From Phocaeicola vulgatus ATCC 8482 (GTDB lineage: Bacteria > Bacteroidota > Bacteroidia > Bacteroidales > Bacteroidaceae), in assembly GCF_000012825.1 (NCBI RefSeq), contig NC_009614.1:3782001-3846000 (forward strand): a DNA stretch of 64,000 bases, given 5' to 3'. The position numbers were made by a program, and so were the translations under genes. The notes beneath the pieces were generated by a model. That model did not search any database and was not told the origin of the DNA. It was given only the letters and a program-made list of their open reading frames with translations. This document shows, in pieces, positions 1 to 8,257 of the stretch; position 1 is the stretch's first letter, and every line of letters begins with the position of its first letter.

Positions 1-171
1 GCGGTATCCTTTAATTTGAATTCTTTGGAAATAACATCGGAAACAAAGGGTATAAAGGTAAAAATAAACTCGGCTAAAAATGGTGAAAAGGAAGTCTCTT
101 TTGATTTAAAAGAAACACCGTCACCAGTAGGCTTGAGCCAAATGGATTTTTCTCAAATGGAAATCAAATAA
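1..171 (+). CDS. C-terminal end of an unidentified protein (cut by window edge)
   Basis: An open frame runs from the first base to a TAA at 169-171, giving the last 56 residues of a protein whose start lies outside the window. The visible part is lysine-rich, polar and predicted to be beta-stranded, and ends MDFSQMEIK. It has no motif I recognise. A strong hairpin follows about 30 bases after the stop, so this is probably the last gene of its transcript. Confidence 0.6.
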   Translation, partial: AVSFNLNSLEITSETKGIKVKINSAKNGEKEVSFDLKETPSPVGLSQMDFSQMEIK

Positions 172-201
172 TTAGGGTTTGATTAGAGAGAGTTGTGTGT
201 G

Positions 202-236
202 GCCCCTTGCGTCTTGTTGTGGTAGATGCAGGGGGC
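202..236 (+). terminator. Probable terminator hairpin after the edge gene
   Basis: Positions 202-213 pair with 225-236 in a 12-bp stem containing two G-T wobbles and an 11-base loop. There is no clear T-run after it, so the assignment rests on stem strength and on its place between two same-strand genes. Confidence 0.5.
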
Positions 237-331
237 TGATTGTATAGTTGATAACGATTTTTAGTTTGATATTTGTTGTTTATTAGTCGGGTGATGGAAA
301 AAATTGTATGGTTTCTTCGTTTTTTTTCTTA

Positions 332-366
332 TTTCAGTGTTTTTTCAGAATTATCTTGTTTCTTTG
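332..366 (+). promoter_or_regulatory. Candidate response-regulator operator and promoter of the two-component operon
   Basis: Two copies of TTTCA lie exactly 11 bases apart (332-336 and 343-347), the second extended to TTTCAGAAT (343-351). A -7-like box TTTCTTTG (359-366, 7 of 8 to TANNTTTG) ends 15 bases after the repeat. The same arrangement with the same spacing stands before the PepSY-like gene at 2380-2414. One-turn direct repeats are the usual target of OmpR/PhoB-family regulators, so autoregulation by the downstream gene is a reasonable inference. Confidence 0.55.
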
Positions 367-391
367 TCTTTAAGAACCAAAAGTAGGACTT

Positions 392-1069
392 ATGAAAATA
401 CTATTAGTAGAAGACGATGCTAATTTGCGTGAAGTGACTCAGCGCTCATTGGAAAAGGAGCGTTATGTGGTGGAAATTGCTGCCGATTACCGTACCGCAT
501 TACAAAAGATAGAGGATTATGATTATGACTGCATTTTGCTGGATATTATGTTGCCGGATGGCAGTGGCCTGGATTTGTTGGAAAAGTTGAAAGAAATGCA
601 TAAACGGGAAAATGTGATCATCCTTTCAGCCAAAGACTCTATAGAAGACAAAGTACTAGGATTGGAGCTCGGAGCTGATGATTATCTGCCTAAACCTTTT
701 CATTTGGTGGAACTGAATGCACGTATCAAAAGTGTGATACGCCGTCATCAGCAAGGTGGGGAAAATAGTATCAAATACGGAAATATAGAAATTTTTCCCG
801 ATAAATATGGGGTGACCGTAGCTGGAAAGAAGCTTGAACTGAACCGTAAGGAATATGATATTCTGGTTTATTTTATGAACCGTCCCGGCAGATTGGTTAA
901 TAAAAGCACACTTGCCGAATCCGTATGGGGCGACCATATAGATCAAGTCGATAATTTTGATTTTATCTATGCCCAAATCAAGAATTTACGAAAGAGATTG
1001 AAAGAGGCTGGAGCTACTCCTGAACTGAAGGCTGTTTATGGTTTTGGATATAAAATGGTAGTGGAATAA
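392..1069 (+). CDS. OmpR-family response regulator
   Basis: Cytoplasmic DNA-binding response regulator of 225 residues, the normal size for the family. The receiver domain covers about residues 1-115, with acidic pocket D8/D9, phosphoacceptor D51 in LLDIMLPDGSG, switch serine S79 and conserved lysine K101 in YLPKPF. The C-terminal part (about 128-225) is a winged-helix OmpR/PhoB domain ending GFGYKM. The histidine kinase gene starts on the base after its stop codon, so the two are one cistronic pair. The tandem repeat at 332-351 before it matches one before the PepSY-like gene, suggesting it controls itself and that gene. The stimulus is not evident. It resembles Bacteroides RprY-type regulators, but I cannot assign that name from sequence alone. 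Confidence 0.95.
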   Translation: MKILLVEDDANLREVTQRSLEKERYVVEIAADYRTALQKIEDYDYDCILLDIMLPDGSGLDLLEKLKEMHKRENVIILSAKDSIEDKVLGLELGADDYLPKPFHLVELNARIKSVIRRHQQGGENSIKYGNIEIFPDKYGVTVAGKKLELNRKEYDILVYFMNRPGRLVNKSTLAESVWGDHIDQVDNFDFIYAQIKNLRKRLKEAGATPELKAVYGFGYKMVVE

Positions 1070-2356
1070 ATGAAACTGATTTATTATATCATTATCCGTA
1101 TATCGTTGGTGTTGTCGGTTTTATTGACTGGCTGGGCCATCCTTTTCTATTTTGCTGTAATGGATGAGGTGAATGATGAAGTGGATGACTCATTGGAGGA
1201 TTATTCGGAAATTATCATCATACGTGCATTGGCGGGAGAGGAGCTTCCTTCTAAAAATACAGCTTCCAACAATCAGTATTTCCTGCGTGAAGTGACGAAG
1301 GAATATGCAGGATCTTGTGATGATATCATTTATAAAGATTCTATGGTTTATATTCCTGAAAAAGATGAAACTGAACCTGCACGAATCCTTACGACCATTT
1401 TTAAGGATGATGGCGAAAAGTTTTTTGAATTGACGGTAGCGACTCCTTCTATAGAAAAAGAAGATTTGAAAGATGCTATGGCAGGTTGGATTATTTTTCT
1501 TTATATCGCTTTATTATTGACTATAATTGTTATTAATGTGTGGGTGTTTTATCGGAATATGCGTCCTCTTTATGTATTGCTTCATTGGTTGGATAAATAT
1601 CGTATCGGTAAGGTAAACGAGCCTTTACAAAATAATACCCGGGTTTCAGAATTCAGAAAATTAAATGAAGCGGCTGTTCGTTATGCAGAGCGCAGTGAGC
1701 AGATGTTCGAACAGCAAAAACAATTTATTGGTAATGCATCTCATGAGATGCAGACACCACTGGCTATTTGTCGTAATCGGTTGGAGATGCTGATGGAGGA
1801 TGAAAATCTTTCAGAAAGCCAATTGGAAGAGTTGATGAAAACCCACCAGACTTTGGAACATATAACGAAGCTGAACAAGTCTTTGTTATTGCTTTCGAAG
1901 ATAGAGAACGGTCAATTTACGGATACTGTCCAAGTAGAAGTGAATAAATTATTGAGGCAATATCTGGAGGACTATAAAGAAGTGTATCAATATCGTGAGA
2001 TCATAACAAGTATAGAGGAAGAAGGTGTTTTCTATCTTACGATAAATGAAACATTGGCAGTGGTGTTGCTTACCAATTTGTTGAAGAATGCTTTTGTGCA
2101 CAATATGGACGGTGGGCACATCCGGATTGTCATTACTCCCCACAGTGTGATGTTCTGCAATACAGGGGCGGCACAACCGCTGGATGCCCGGCGTATTTTT
2201 GAGCGTTTTTATCAAGGAAAGAAAAAAGAAGGCTCTACCGGTCTAGGTTTGGCAATAGCAGATACGATATGTAAAATGCAGGCTCTCAGGCTTTGCTATG
2301 AATATAAGAGCGGGGAGCATTGTTTTACACTTTATGCATCCACTCATAATCAATAA
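1070..2356 (+). CDS. Sensor histidine kinase
   Basis: Membrane-bound partner kinase of the preceding regulator, 428 residues. A first membrane helix (about 7-30) and a second (about 139-161) bracket a periplasmic sensor region of about 110 residues with no recognised fold. The dimerisation and phosphoacceptor helix contains H225 in NASHEMQTPLA. The ATPase domain has an N box (LTNLLKNAFVHN) and a G2 box (STGLGLAIAD). The G1 box reads CNTG where most kinases have DxGxG, a mild deviation. It starts directly after the regulator stop. A PepSY-like secreted protein follows and may be the signal modulator or the target, which is inference from context. Confidence 0.94.
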   Translation: MKLIYYIIIRISLVLSVLLTGWAILFYFAVMDEVNDEVDDSLEDYSEIIIIRALAGEELPSKNTASNNQYFLREVTKEYAGSCDDIIYKDSMVYIPEKDETEPARILTTIFKDDGEKFFELTVATPSIEKEDLKDAMAGWIIFLYIALLLTIIVINVWVFYRNMRPLYVLLHWLDKYRIGKVNEPLQNNTRVSEFRKLNEAAVRYAERSEQMFEQQKQFIGNASHEMQTPLAICRNRLEMLMEDENLSESQLEELMKTHQTLEHITKLNKSLLLLSKIENGQFTDTVQVEVNKLLRQYLEDYKEVYQYREIITSIEEEGVFYLTINETLAVVLLTNLLKNAFVHNMDGGHIRIVITPHSVMFCNTGAAQPLDARRIFERFYQGKKKEGSTGLGLAIADTICKMQALRLCYEYKSGEHCFTLYASTHNQ

Positions 2357-2379
2357 AAAAAATCGTGTTTTTTTTAGAA

Positions 2380-2414
2380 TTTCAAATTCTTTTCAGAATC
2401 TCCCTTCATATTTG
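2380..2414 (+). promoter_or_regulatory. Second copy of the tandem operator, before the PepSY-like gene
   Basis: TTTCA at 2380-2384 and TTTCAGAAT at 2391-2399 are 11 bases apart, followed by the -7-like box CATATTTG at 2407-2414. The distance from the end of the repeat to the end of the box is 15 bases, exactly as at 332-366. A 13-base palindrome (2377-2389) overlaps the first half-site and could be an alternative protein-binding site. Confidence 0.55.
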
Positions 2415-2458
2415 CATCAGAAAACAGAATGTAGAACCAAATAAAAAAAATGACGATT

Positions 2459-2896
2459 ATGAAAAAGGTATTATTATTGTTAGTGTGCTTATTTACGTTG
2501 CAAACAGTGGTATGGGCGGATGATGACAAACCTATTCAAGTAAACCAATTGCCTCAGACTGCACAGACTTTTATCAAAACTCATTTCCCCGATAATAAGG
2601 TGGCGATGGCTAAAATGGAAACAGACTGGTTTGATAAAAGCTATGATGTGATTTTTACTAATGGAGACAAACTGGAATTCGATAAAAAAGGTATTTGGAC
2701 AGAAGTGAATTGCAAATACAGCGCTGTACCTGTCGCTGTGGTTCCTGACGCAATAAAGAAGTACGTTGCTACGAATTACCCCGATGCCAAGATGCTCAAG
2801 ATCGAGAGGGACAAGCATGACTATGAAGTGAAACTTTCTAATGGTTGGGAGATAAAGTTTGATATGCAGTTCAATGTGATTGATATTGACAATTAA
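2459..2896 (+). CDS. Secreted PepSY-like (DUF2874) protein
   Basis: Small exported protein of 145 residues. The signal peptide MKKVLLLLVCLFTLQTVVWA favours the ATG at 2459 over the in-frame ATG three codons earlier (2450). The mature part contains two copies of a PepSY-like unit (about 30-85 and 97-143), each with a proline-rich helix entry (LPQTAQTFIKTHFP; VPDAIKKYVATNYP) and a beta-strand pair. This is the DUF2874/PF11396 pattern, which is abundant in Bacteroidota and thought to lie in the periplasm. It probably has its own transcript, controlled by the regulator upstream, and a strong terminator follows. Its biochemical role is unknown. Modulation of the kinase sensor domain is possible but not shown by sequence. 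Confidence 0.85.
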   Translation: MKKVLLLLVCLFTLQTVVWADDDKPIQVNQLPQTAQTFIKTHFPDNKVAMAKMETDWFDKSYDVIFTNGDKLEFDKKGIWTEVNCKYSAVPVAVVPDAIKKYVATNYPDAKMLKIERDKHDYEVKLSNGWEIKFDMQFNVIDIDN

Positions 2897-2947
2897 TTGT
2901 TAGTTATAGATTGAAGTATGGTTTATGTATGATAAACTGAAGCTTTG

Positions 2948-2986
2948 CAGGCCGTTTCTTGTTCCATGAAGAAACGGCCTGTCTTT
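2948..2986 (+). terminator. Rho-independent terminator
   Basis: A perfect 13-bp stem (2948-2960 with 2969-2981) with an 8-base loop is followed by a T-rich stretch. It closes the two-component/PepSY region. Confidence 0.88.
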
Positions 2987-3007
2987 TCATTAATTTTAAT
3001 AGCATAG

Positions 3008-3015
3008 TAATTTTG
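3008..3015 (+). promoter_or_regulatory. Promoter -7 box TAATTTTG
   Basis: Exact match to TANNTTTG, 57 bases before the chosen start of the phosphoesterase gene. No clear -33 TTG element was seen. Confidence 0.5.
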
Positions 3016-3072
3016 CCGACACGATCTTGTAACAGATAACATGGATATTTGCATAGTTTTAATAATAAAGAT

Positions 3073-3876
3073 ATGCATCTGAGAACGTATTATCCTACAG
3101 TGGTTTTATCGGATATCCATCTGGGAACCTCTCATTCTAAAACAATAGAGGTCAGTAACTTTTTGAAATCTGTCAATTGTGACCGTCTGATATTGAACGG
3201 AGACATTATAGATGGTTGGCATTTGCGCAAGGCAGGTACTAAGAAGTGGCAAGCAAAACATACTGATTTCTTTAAGGTTATCATGAAGATGATGGAGAAC
3301 TTCGGTACTGAAGTTATTTATGTGCGCGGCAACCACGATGATTTTTTGGACAGCTTGGTCCCTATGACATTCTATAACGTAAAAATCGTCAAAGAATACA
3401 TCCTTGAAACACATGGAAAGCGTTATTATGTGACACATGGCGATCTATTCGACCGGGTTACCACACAGATGAAATGGTTAGCCCGGTTGGGCGATGCAGG
3501 TTATACATTCCTCTTATGGGCGAACCGCTTTTATAACCAATATCGTACCCAGCGGGGGAAACCGTATTATTCTCTGTCACAGGCCGTCAAACAAAAAGTA
3601 AAGTCGGCTGTTTCCTATATATCGGACTTTGAGAAAGTATTGGTGGAGTTTGCACGTGTACGTAAATGTGACGGAGTGATTTGTGGTCATATCCATCATC
3701 CGGCTAATACCTATTATGATGGTATTCATTATCTGAATTCGGGCGATTGGGTAGAAAGCCTTTCGGCACTGACAGAGGATGCGGACGGGAATTGGAATAT
3801 CATGGAATACCATCATGTACTAGCTGATGAGAATGAAGATAATAAAGAGTTTACCCTAATACATACAGCCTCATGA
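3073..3876 (+). CDS. UDP-2,3-diacylglucosamine diphosphatase-type metallophosphoesterase
   Basis: Calcineurin-like phosphoesterase of 267 residues, of the family that includes LpxH, which removes UMP from UDP-2,3-diacylglucosamine in lipid A synthesis at the inner membrane face. All metal-binding motifs are visible: LSDIHLG, NGDIIDGW, RGNHDD, THGD and CGHIHHP. The ATG at 3073 is preferred to an upstream in-frame TTG at 3049 because translation from it begins immediately before the conserved first strand. The last four bases overlap the start of the glycosyltransferase gene (ATGA), indicating translational coupling. It could act on another nucleotide or phospholipid substrate, since Bacteroidales genomes carry more than one relative. 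Confidence 0.85.
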   Translation: MHLRTYYPTVVLSDIHLGTSHSKTIEVSNFLKSVNCDRLILNGDIIDGWHLRKAGTKKWQAKHTDFFKVIMKMMENFGTEVIYVRGNHDDFLDSLVPMTFYNVKIVKEYILETHGKRYYVTHGDLFDRVTTQMKWLARLGDAGYTFLLWANRFYNQYRTQRGKPYYSLSQAVKQKVKSAVSYISDFEKVLVEFARVRKCDGVICGHIHHPANTYYDGIHYLNSGDWVESLSALTEDADGNWNIMEYHHVLADENEDNKEFTLIHTAS

Positions 3877-5000
3877 AATTTTTATTTATAGTACAGGGTG
3901 AGGGGAGAGGACATCTTACTCAAGCCATTACGTTGGAGGAAATATTGCGCCGGAACGGTCACGAAGTAGTGGAAGTACTGGTAGGTAAAAGTAGTTCGCG
4001 CCGCTTGCCGGGATTTTTCAATCGTAACATCCATGCTCCTGTAAAACGTTTTGTCAGTCCTAATTTTCTGCCTACACCAGCCAACAAACGGGTGAGTTTG
4101 ATGCGGAGCGTGGCATATAATCTAGTGAAACTTCCTGTGTATATCAATAGCATTAACTACATTCGTCAGCGTATCGAGGCCAGTGGTGCGGACAGGGTTA
4201 TCAATTTCTATGAATTGCTGACCGGACTGACTTATTTCCTGTTCCGTCCCTCTGTTCCGCAGATCTGTATAGGGCATCAATATCTGTTCTTGCATAAAAG
4301 TTTTGAATTTCCAAAGGCTGATAAAGTAAGCTTGGCTCTTTTGAAGTTTTTTACCGTATTGACCAGCTTGGGGGCGAAGGAACGTTTGGCTCTTTCTTTT
4401 CGTCACATGAAGGATGATCCTCAGAATCATATCCGTGTGATTCCTCCCTTGTTGCGTAGGGAAGTGACTTTACATGAACCTTATTCCGGTGACTATATAC
4501 ATGGCTATATGGTTAATGCGGGTTTCAGTGAAAATGTAATGAAATGGCACAGGCAACATCCCGGGATACCGCTTCGTTTCTTTTGGGACAAGTGGGAGGA
4601 GGAACCGGTGAAGAGAGTGGACAATACATTGAGCTTTTATCAACTGGATGATGTGGAATTTTTGAGGCAGATGGCGGGATGCAAGGCTTATGCCAGTACT
4701 GCCGGATTTGAATCGGTGTGCGAGGCCATGTATTTAGGCAAGCCTATTCTGATGGTTCCTGCCCATATAGAACAGGACTGTAATGCATATGATGCCGAAA
4801 AAAGCGGTGCGGGTATCATTTCCTCCGATTTTAATTTGCAACAGTTGCTGGAATTTGCGAAAGATTACCACCCCAATCGTGATTTTGTGTATTGGGTACG
4901 TGGAGCTGAATATACTTTGTTGAATTTGTTAGAGAGTGATTCTTCCAATTATCAACAAGTTTTATTTAATGAGATGTATTTGGTTGAAGAGTTTATTTGA
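3873..5000 (+). CDS. MurG-like glycosyltransferase (GT28/GT1 type)
   Basis: Putative glycosyltransferase of 375 residues with a GT-B layout. The N-terminal half begins FLFIVQGEGRGHLTQA, the glycine-rich acceptor-side loop of MurG and UGT-like enzymes. The C-terminal half has the nucleotide-sugar signature region ASTAGFESVCEAMYLGKP followed by PAHIEQDCNA. No signal peptide is present, so it is cytosolic or peripheral on the inner membrane. Its start overlaps the end of the phosphoesterase gene by four bases, so the two products probably act on the same envelope glycolipid. The donor and acceptor are not deducible from sequence. Confidence 0.82.
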   Translation: MKFLFIVQGEGRGHLTQAITLEEILRRNGHEVVEVLVGKSSSRRLPGFFNRNIHAPVKRFVSPNFLPTPANKRVSLMRSVAYNLVKLPVYINSINYIRQRIEASGADRVINFYELLTGLTYFLFRPSVPQICIGHQYLFLHKSFEFPKADKVSLALLKFFTVLTSLGAKERLALSFRHMKDDPQNHIRVIPPLLRREVTLHEPYSGDYIHGYMVNAGFSENVMKWHRQHPGIPLRFFWDKWEEEPVKRVDNTLSFYQLDDVEFLRQMAGCKAYASTAGFESVCEAMYLGKPILMVPAHIEQDCNAYDAEKSGAGIISSDFNLQQLLEFAKDYHPNRDFVYWVRGAEYTLLNLLESDSSNYQQVLFNEMYLVEEFI

Positions 5001-5022
5001 TTTTCTTATAAAAACTCTCTTT

Positions 5023-5060
5023 AAGTCATGGCTGTATGCGTCGGCTGTGACTTTTTTATT
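5023..5060 (+). terminator. Rho-independent terminator
   Basis: Positions 5023-5032 pair with 5044-5053 in a 10-bp stem with two wobbles, followed immediately by a T-run. It ends the phosphoesterase/glycosyltransferase transcript. Confidence 0.75.
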
Positions 5061-5108
5061 GTTATTGATTTGTAGTTATATTGACATGTTATTGTAATGT
5101 GTATGACG

Positions 5109-5116
5109 TATTTTTG
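5109..5116 (+). promoter_or_regulatory. Promoter -7 box TATTTTTG of the polyphosphate operon
   Basis: Exact TANNTTTG match 19 bases before the ppk1 start codon, giving a very short leader. Confidence 0.55.
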
Positions 5117-5135
5117 CTAAAAATATTAAAACCGT

Positions 5136-7202
5136 ATGGAGAAGAAGAAAAAGGAAGATAAATATTATCTGCCGAGAGATATCAGTTGGATGTATTTTAA
5201 TCGTCGCATTTTGCAGGAAGCCATGAAAGAACGTGTTCCTATACTGGAACGGTTGAGCTTTTTAGGAATTTACTCTAATAATTTGGATGAATTTTTCAGA
5301 GTACGTGTAGCTACTCAAAGCCGGGTGGCCGAGTGCGAAGATAAAGCGGCGCATTCTGAACGGGAAGAAGCATTGAAACTGATTAGACAGATAAATAAAC
5401 TGAACAACAGGTACTCTAAAGAATATGAAGGTGCGATCAAGCAGGTAACGGCAGAATTGGAGAAAGAAAATATTTGTTTAGTCAATCATGTACAACTGGA
5501 TGAGGAACAACAGTTATTTGTCGATTCTTTTTATCAACAACGGCTGAATGGGTTTATTAGTCCTGTCTGGCTGAAATCAGTAAAACAACTGGGTAACGAA
5601 GCGGATGAAAATATCTTTTTGGCTGTAAAGATGAGGAAAGAAGGACATAAAGTTGGAGAATATGCAATTATAGAGCTGCCTGTAGCACAGGCAGGGCGTT
5701 TTATCCGTCTGCCGGATAAGGATGGTAAAAATTACCTGATGTATTTGGATGATGTGGTACGCTATTGTTTACCATTGATATTTCATGGTATGAACTATAA
5801 ACATTTTGAAGCGTATGCTTTCAAGTTTACCAAAGATGCGGAGATGGAGATAGACAATGATCTGCGTAACGGAATGATGCAGAAAATTTCTAAAGGAGTA
5901 AAGAGTCGCAAACGAGGTGAGCCTTTACGGGTTATTTATGATGCCAGTATGCCTAAAGATCTTTTAAAACGTGTCATGAACAAGTTGAATCTGGATAAGT
6001 TGGATACAGTATTGGGCGGTGGAAAATATCATAACCATAAGGACCTGATGCGTTTTCCAGACTGTGGCCGGAAAGATTTGAAATACCCTGAATGGACTCC
6101 TGTTTTGAAAAATGAGCTTTCGGGTAACGTTGGTATGTTGGAGCTGATTCGTAGGAAAGATCGTTTTATTCATGTGCCTTATCATAGTTTCGATTCTTAT
6201 ATCCGTATATTGCAGGAAGCGGCGATTAATAAAGAAGTAAAAAGTATCAAGACAACCCTCTATCGTTTGGCTAAAGATTCGAAAGTGGTAAAAGCATTGA
6301 TTAATGCGGCACGCAATGGAAAGAAAGTAACAGTAGTTATTGAATTGCTGGCACGTTTTGACGAGGCTTCCAATATAGATTGGTCAAAGAAAATGCAGGA
6401 TGCCGGTATCCGTGTGATATTTGGGGTGGAGGGACTGAAGGTACACTCTAAGATTACCTATATATCCATGAAAACAGGTGCGGATATAGCTTGTATCAGT
6501 ACAGGAAACTTTCATGAAGGTAACGCCCGTATGTACACTGATTATATGTTGATGACGGCTGCTAAGAATGTGACGCGTGACGTGAGTTTGGTCTTTGATT
6601 TTATAGAACGCCCTTATTCTCCCGTTCGCTTCAAAGAACTGTTGGTATCTCCTAATGAGATGAAGCAAAAATTTAGCCGTCTTATTAATGAAGAAATTAA
6701 GAACAAGCAGGCCGGAAAACCTGCTTACATTTTGATAAAGATTAATCATATTACTGATCCGGTAATGGTGAAGAAACTGTATGAAGCATCTTCGCATGGT
6801 GTTCGGATAGACTTGCTGGTTCGTGGTAATTGTTCACTGATTACGGGAGTGCCGGGAGTGAGTGATACAATTCGTATCAATGGCATCATAGACCGTTATC
6901 TGGAACATTCGCGTATTTTTATTTTTGCCAATGGTGGTGATGAGAAAATGTTCATTGGTTCGGCTGACTGGATGCCGCGCAATTTGGATAACAGGGTGGA
7001 AGTGATTGCTCCCGTTTACGATCCGGAAATAAAGGCAGACTTGAAGCGGGTAGTGGAATATGGTTTGAAAGATACTCTGCAAGGACGGGTGGTGGACGGA
7101 ACAGGAGAGAATCGTCCTTGGATATCGGAAGATAAGACAGCTTTCCGTTCGCAGGAGGAATTATACAAATATTATTTAAATGAAAACAGAATAAAGGATT
7201 AA
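5136..7202 (+). CDS. ppk1: Polyphosphate kinase 1
   Basis: Makes long-chain polyphosphate from ATP, reversibly. The protein is 688 residues, typical for Ppk1. Order: N-terminal helical domain (about 1-110, YLPRDISWMYFNRRILQEA), head domain, then two phospholipase-D-like catalytic domains. The autophosphorylated histidine lies in GLKVHSKITYIS, and the second catalytic histidine in YLEHSRIFIF. TGNFHEGNARMYTDY is the conserved segment between them. A Ppx/GppA-type phosphatase gene begins one base after its stop, so synthesis and breakdown enzymes share an operon. This is a confident family call. Confidence 0.97.
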   Translation: MEKKKKEDKYYLPRDISWMYFNRRILQEAMKERVPILERLSFLGIYSNNLDEFFRVRVATQSRVAECEDKAAHSEREEALKLIRQINKLNNRYSKEYEGAIKQVTAELEKENICLVNHVQLDEEQQLFVDSFYQQRLNGFISPVWLKSVKQLGNEADENIFLAVKMRKEGHKVGEYAIIELPVAQAGRFIRLPDKDGKNYLMYLDDVVRYCLPLIFHGMNYKHFEAYAFKFTKDAEMEIDNDLRNGMMQKISKGVKSRKRGEPLRVIYDASMPKDLLKRVMNKLNLDKLDTVLGGGKYHNHKDLMRFPDCGRKDLKYPEWTPVLKNELSGNVGMLELIRRKDRFIHVPYHSFDSYIRILQEAAINKEVKSIKTTLYRLAKDSKVVKALINAARNGKKVTVVIELLARFDEASNIDWSKKMQDAGIRVIFGVEGLKVHSKITYISMKTGADIACISTGNFHEGNARMYTDYMLMTAAKNVTRDVSLVFDFIERPYSPVRFKELLVSPNEMKQKFSRLINEEIKNKQAGKPAYILIKINHITDPVMVKKLYEASSHGVRIDLLVRGNCSLITGVPGVSDTIRINGIIDRYLEHSRIFIFANGGDEKMFIGSADWMPRNLDNRVEVIAPVYDPEIKADLKRVVEYGLKDTLQGRVVDGTGENRPWISEDKTAFRSQEELYKYYLNENRIKD

Positions 7203-7203
7203 G

Positions 7204-8118
7204 ATGGGAAAAGTGAATTATGCTGCTATTGATATTGGTTCTAACGCTGTGCGCCTTTTGATAAAAAGCATTGACAGGGAGGCTGTGCAGGAGAAAAAAA
7301 TTAAAAAAGTGATGATGCTTCGCGTACCCCTACGACTAGGGTTCGATGTTTTCTCCATAGGTGAATTGTCCGAGAAGAAAGCGGATAAGCTGAGACGTTT
7401 GATGAAGGCTTTCCGTCAGTTGATGAAAATTTATGATGTGGATGATTACAGGGCATGTGCTACTTCGGCTATGCGGGACGCGCGTAACGGGAGGACGATA
7501 ATCAAGAAAATCGAAAAGGATACAGGTATCCGCATTGAGATAATTGATGGTCAGGAAGAGGCTCGAATGATTTATAATAATCATATAGAGTGTATGGAAG
7601 ACCGTCTGGGTAATTATATGTATGTGGATGTGGGTGGTGGCAGTACAGAGATTAATCTGTTGACTAACGGTGAGTTGGTATGGTCGGTGTCTTACAACAT
7701 CGGTACGGTGCGTATGCTAAGTAATGCTGTTAAAGAAGGAACTTGGCAGCAAATGGAAGAAGAGCTTATGAAAGTGACGGAAGGTGTTGCCGCGATCAAT
7801 ATCATCGGATCGGGTGGGAATATTAATAAGTTGTTCCGCCTGGCAGATAAGAAGGATAAGAAGTTGCAACGTTTGCCGGTCAGTTCGTTGCAAACAGTCT
7901 ATGATGTGTTGAAACCGCTGACTCCGGAGGAAAGGGTAGAGGCATTCAGTCTAAAGCAAGACCGTGCCGATGTAATTGTGCCTGCTGCGGAAATTTTTCT
8001 GAAAATTGCAGAAGTAGTGCATGCAGAATATATTTATGTTCCGGTCATTGGACTGTCTGATGGTATCATTGACAATCTGTATGCCAAAAGCCTTGAGAAA
8101 GAAATGAAAGTTGAATAA
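7204..8118 (+). CDS. Exopolyphosphatase/GppA-family phosphatase (short form)
   Basis: Acetate-kinase/Hsp70-fold phosphatase expected to hydrolyse terminal phosphates from polyphosphate or pppGpp. Visible motifs are phosphate-1 AIDIGSNAVRLLI near the N-terminus, the catalytic region IIDGQEEARMIY, phosphate-2 YVDVGGGSTEINLL and the adenosine-type loop IIGSGGNINK. At 304 residues it contains only the catalytic Ppx/GppA domain. The C-terminal HD-like domain of the roughly 500-residue E. coli enzymes is absent, as is usual for short Ppx proteins. It is separated from ppk1 by one base, making polyphosphate the likely substrate. Choosing between exopolyphosphatase and pppGpp hydrolase needs assay data. 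Confidence 0.9.
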   Translation: MGKVNYAAIDIGSNAVRLLIKSIDREAVQEKKIKKVMMLRVPLRLGFDVFSIGELSEKKADKLRRLMKAFRQLMKIYDVDDYRACATSAMRDARNGRTIIKKIEKDTGIRIEIIDGQEEARMIYNNHIECMEDRLGNYMYVDVGGGSTEINLLTNGELVWSVSYNIGTVRMLSNAVKEGTWQQMEEELMKVTEGVAAINIIGSGGNINKLFRLADKKDKKLQRLPVSSLQTVYDVLKPLTPEERVEAFSLKQDRADVIVPAAEIFLKIAEVVHAEYIYVPVIGLSDGIIDNLYAKSLEKEMKVE

Positions 8119-8197
8119 ACTTTCATTTTAATACTGTTTGTATTGTACGACTTCAAAAATATTCGGTTTATCCTGATAAATTGTTGGAAATTAATAG

Positions 8198-8226
8198 TTG
8201 AAGTTCCAAAATTTGCTATATATTTG
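8198..8226 (+). promoter_or_regulatory. Promoter of the M28 peptidase gene
   Basis: A TTG at 8198-8200 and an exact -7 box TATATTTG at 8219-8226 are 18 bases apart, a good fit to the Bacteroidota housekeeping promoter. The start codon follows 31 bases later. Confidence 0.65.
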
Positions 8227-8257
8227 TAATCGTTAACAACTAACAAACAGAAATACC

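Noticed and set aside
1..171. Identification of the edge fragment as LolA or another envelope protein
   Set aside because: Only 56 residues are visible and none match a motif, so a name would be a guess.
3049..3072. TTG start eight codons upstream of the LpxH-type gene
   Set aside because: The ATG at 3073 starts closer to the conserved first strand, and the extra residues are unlike family N-termini.
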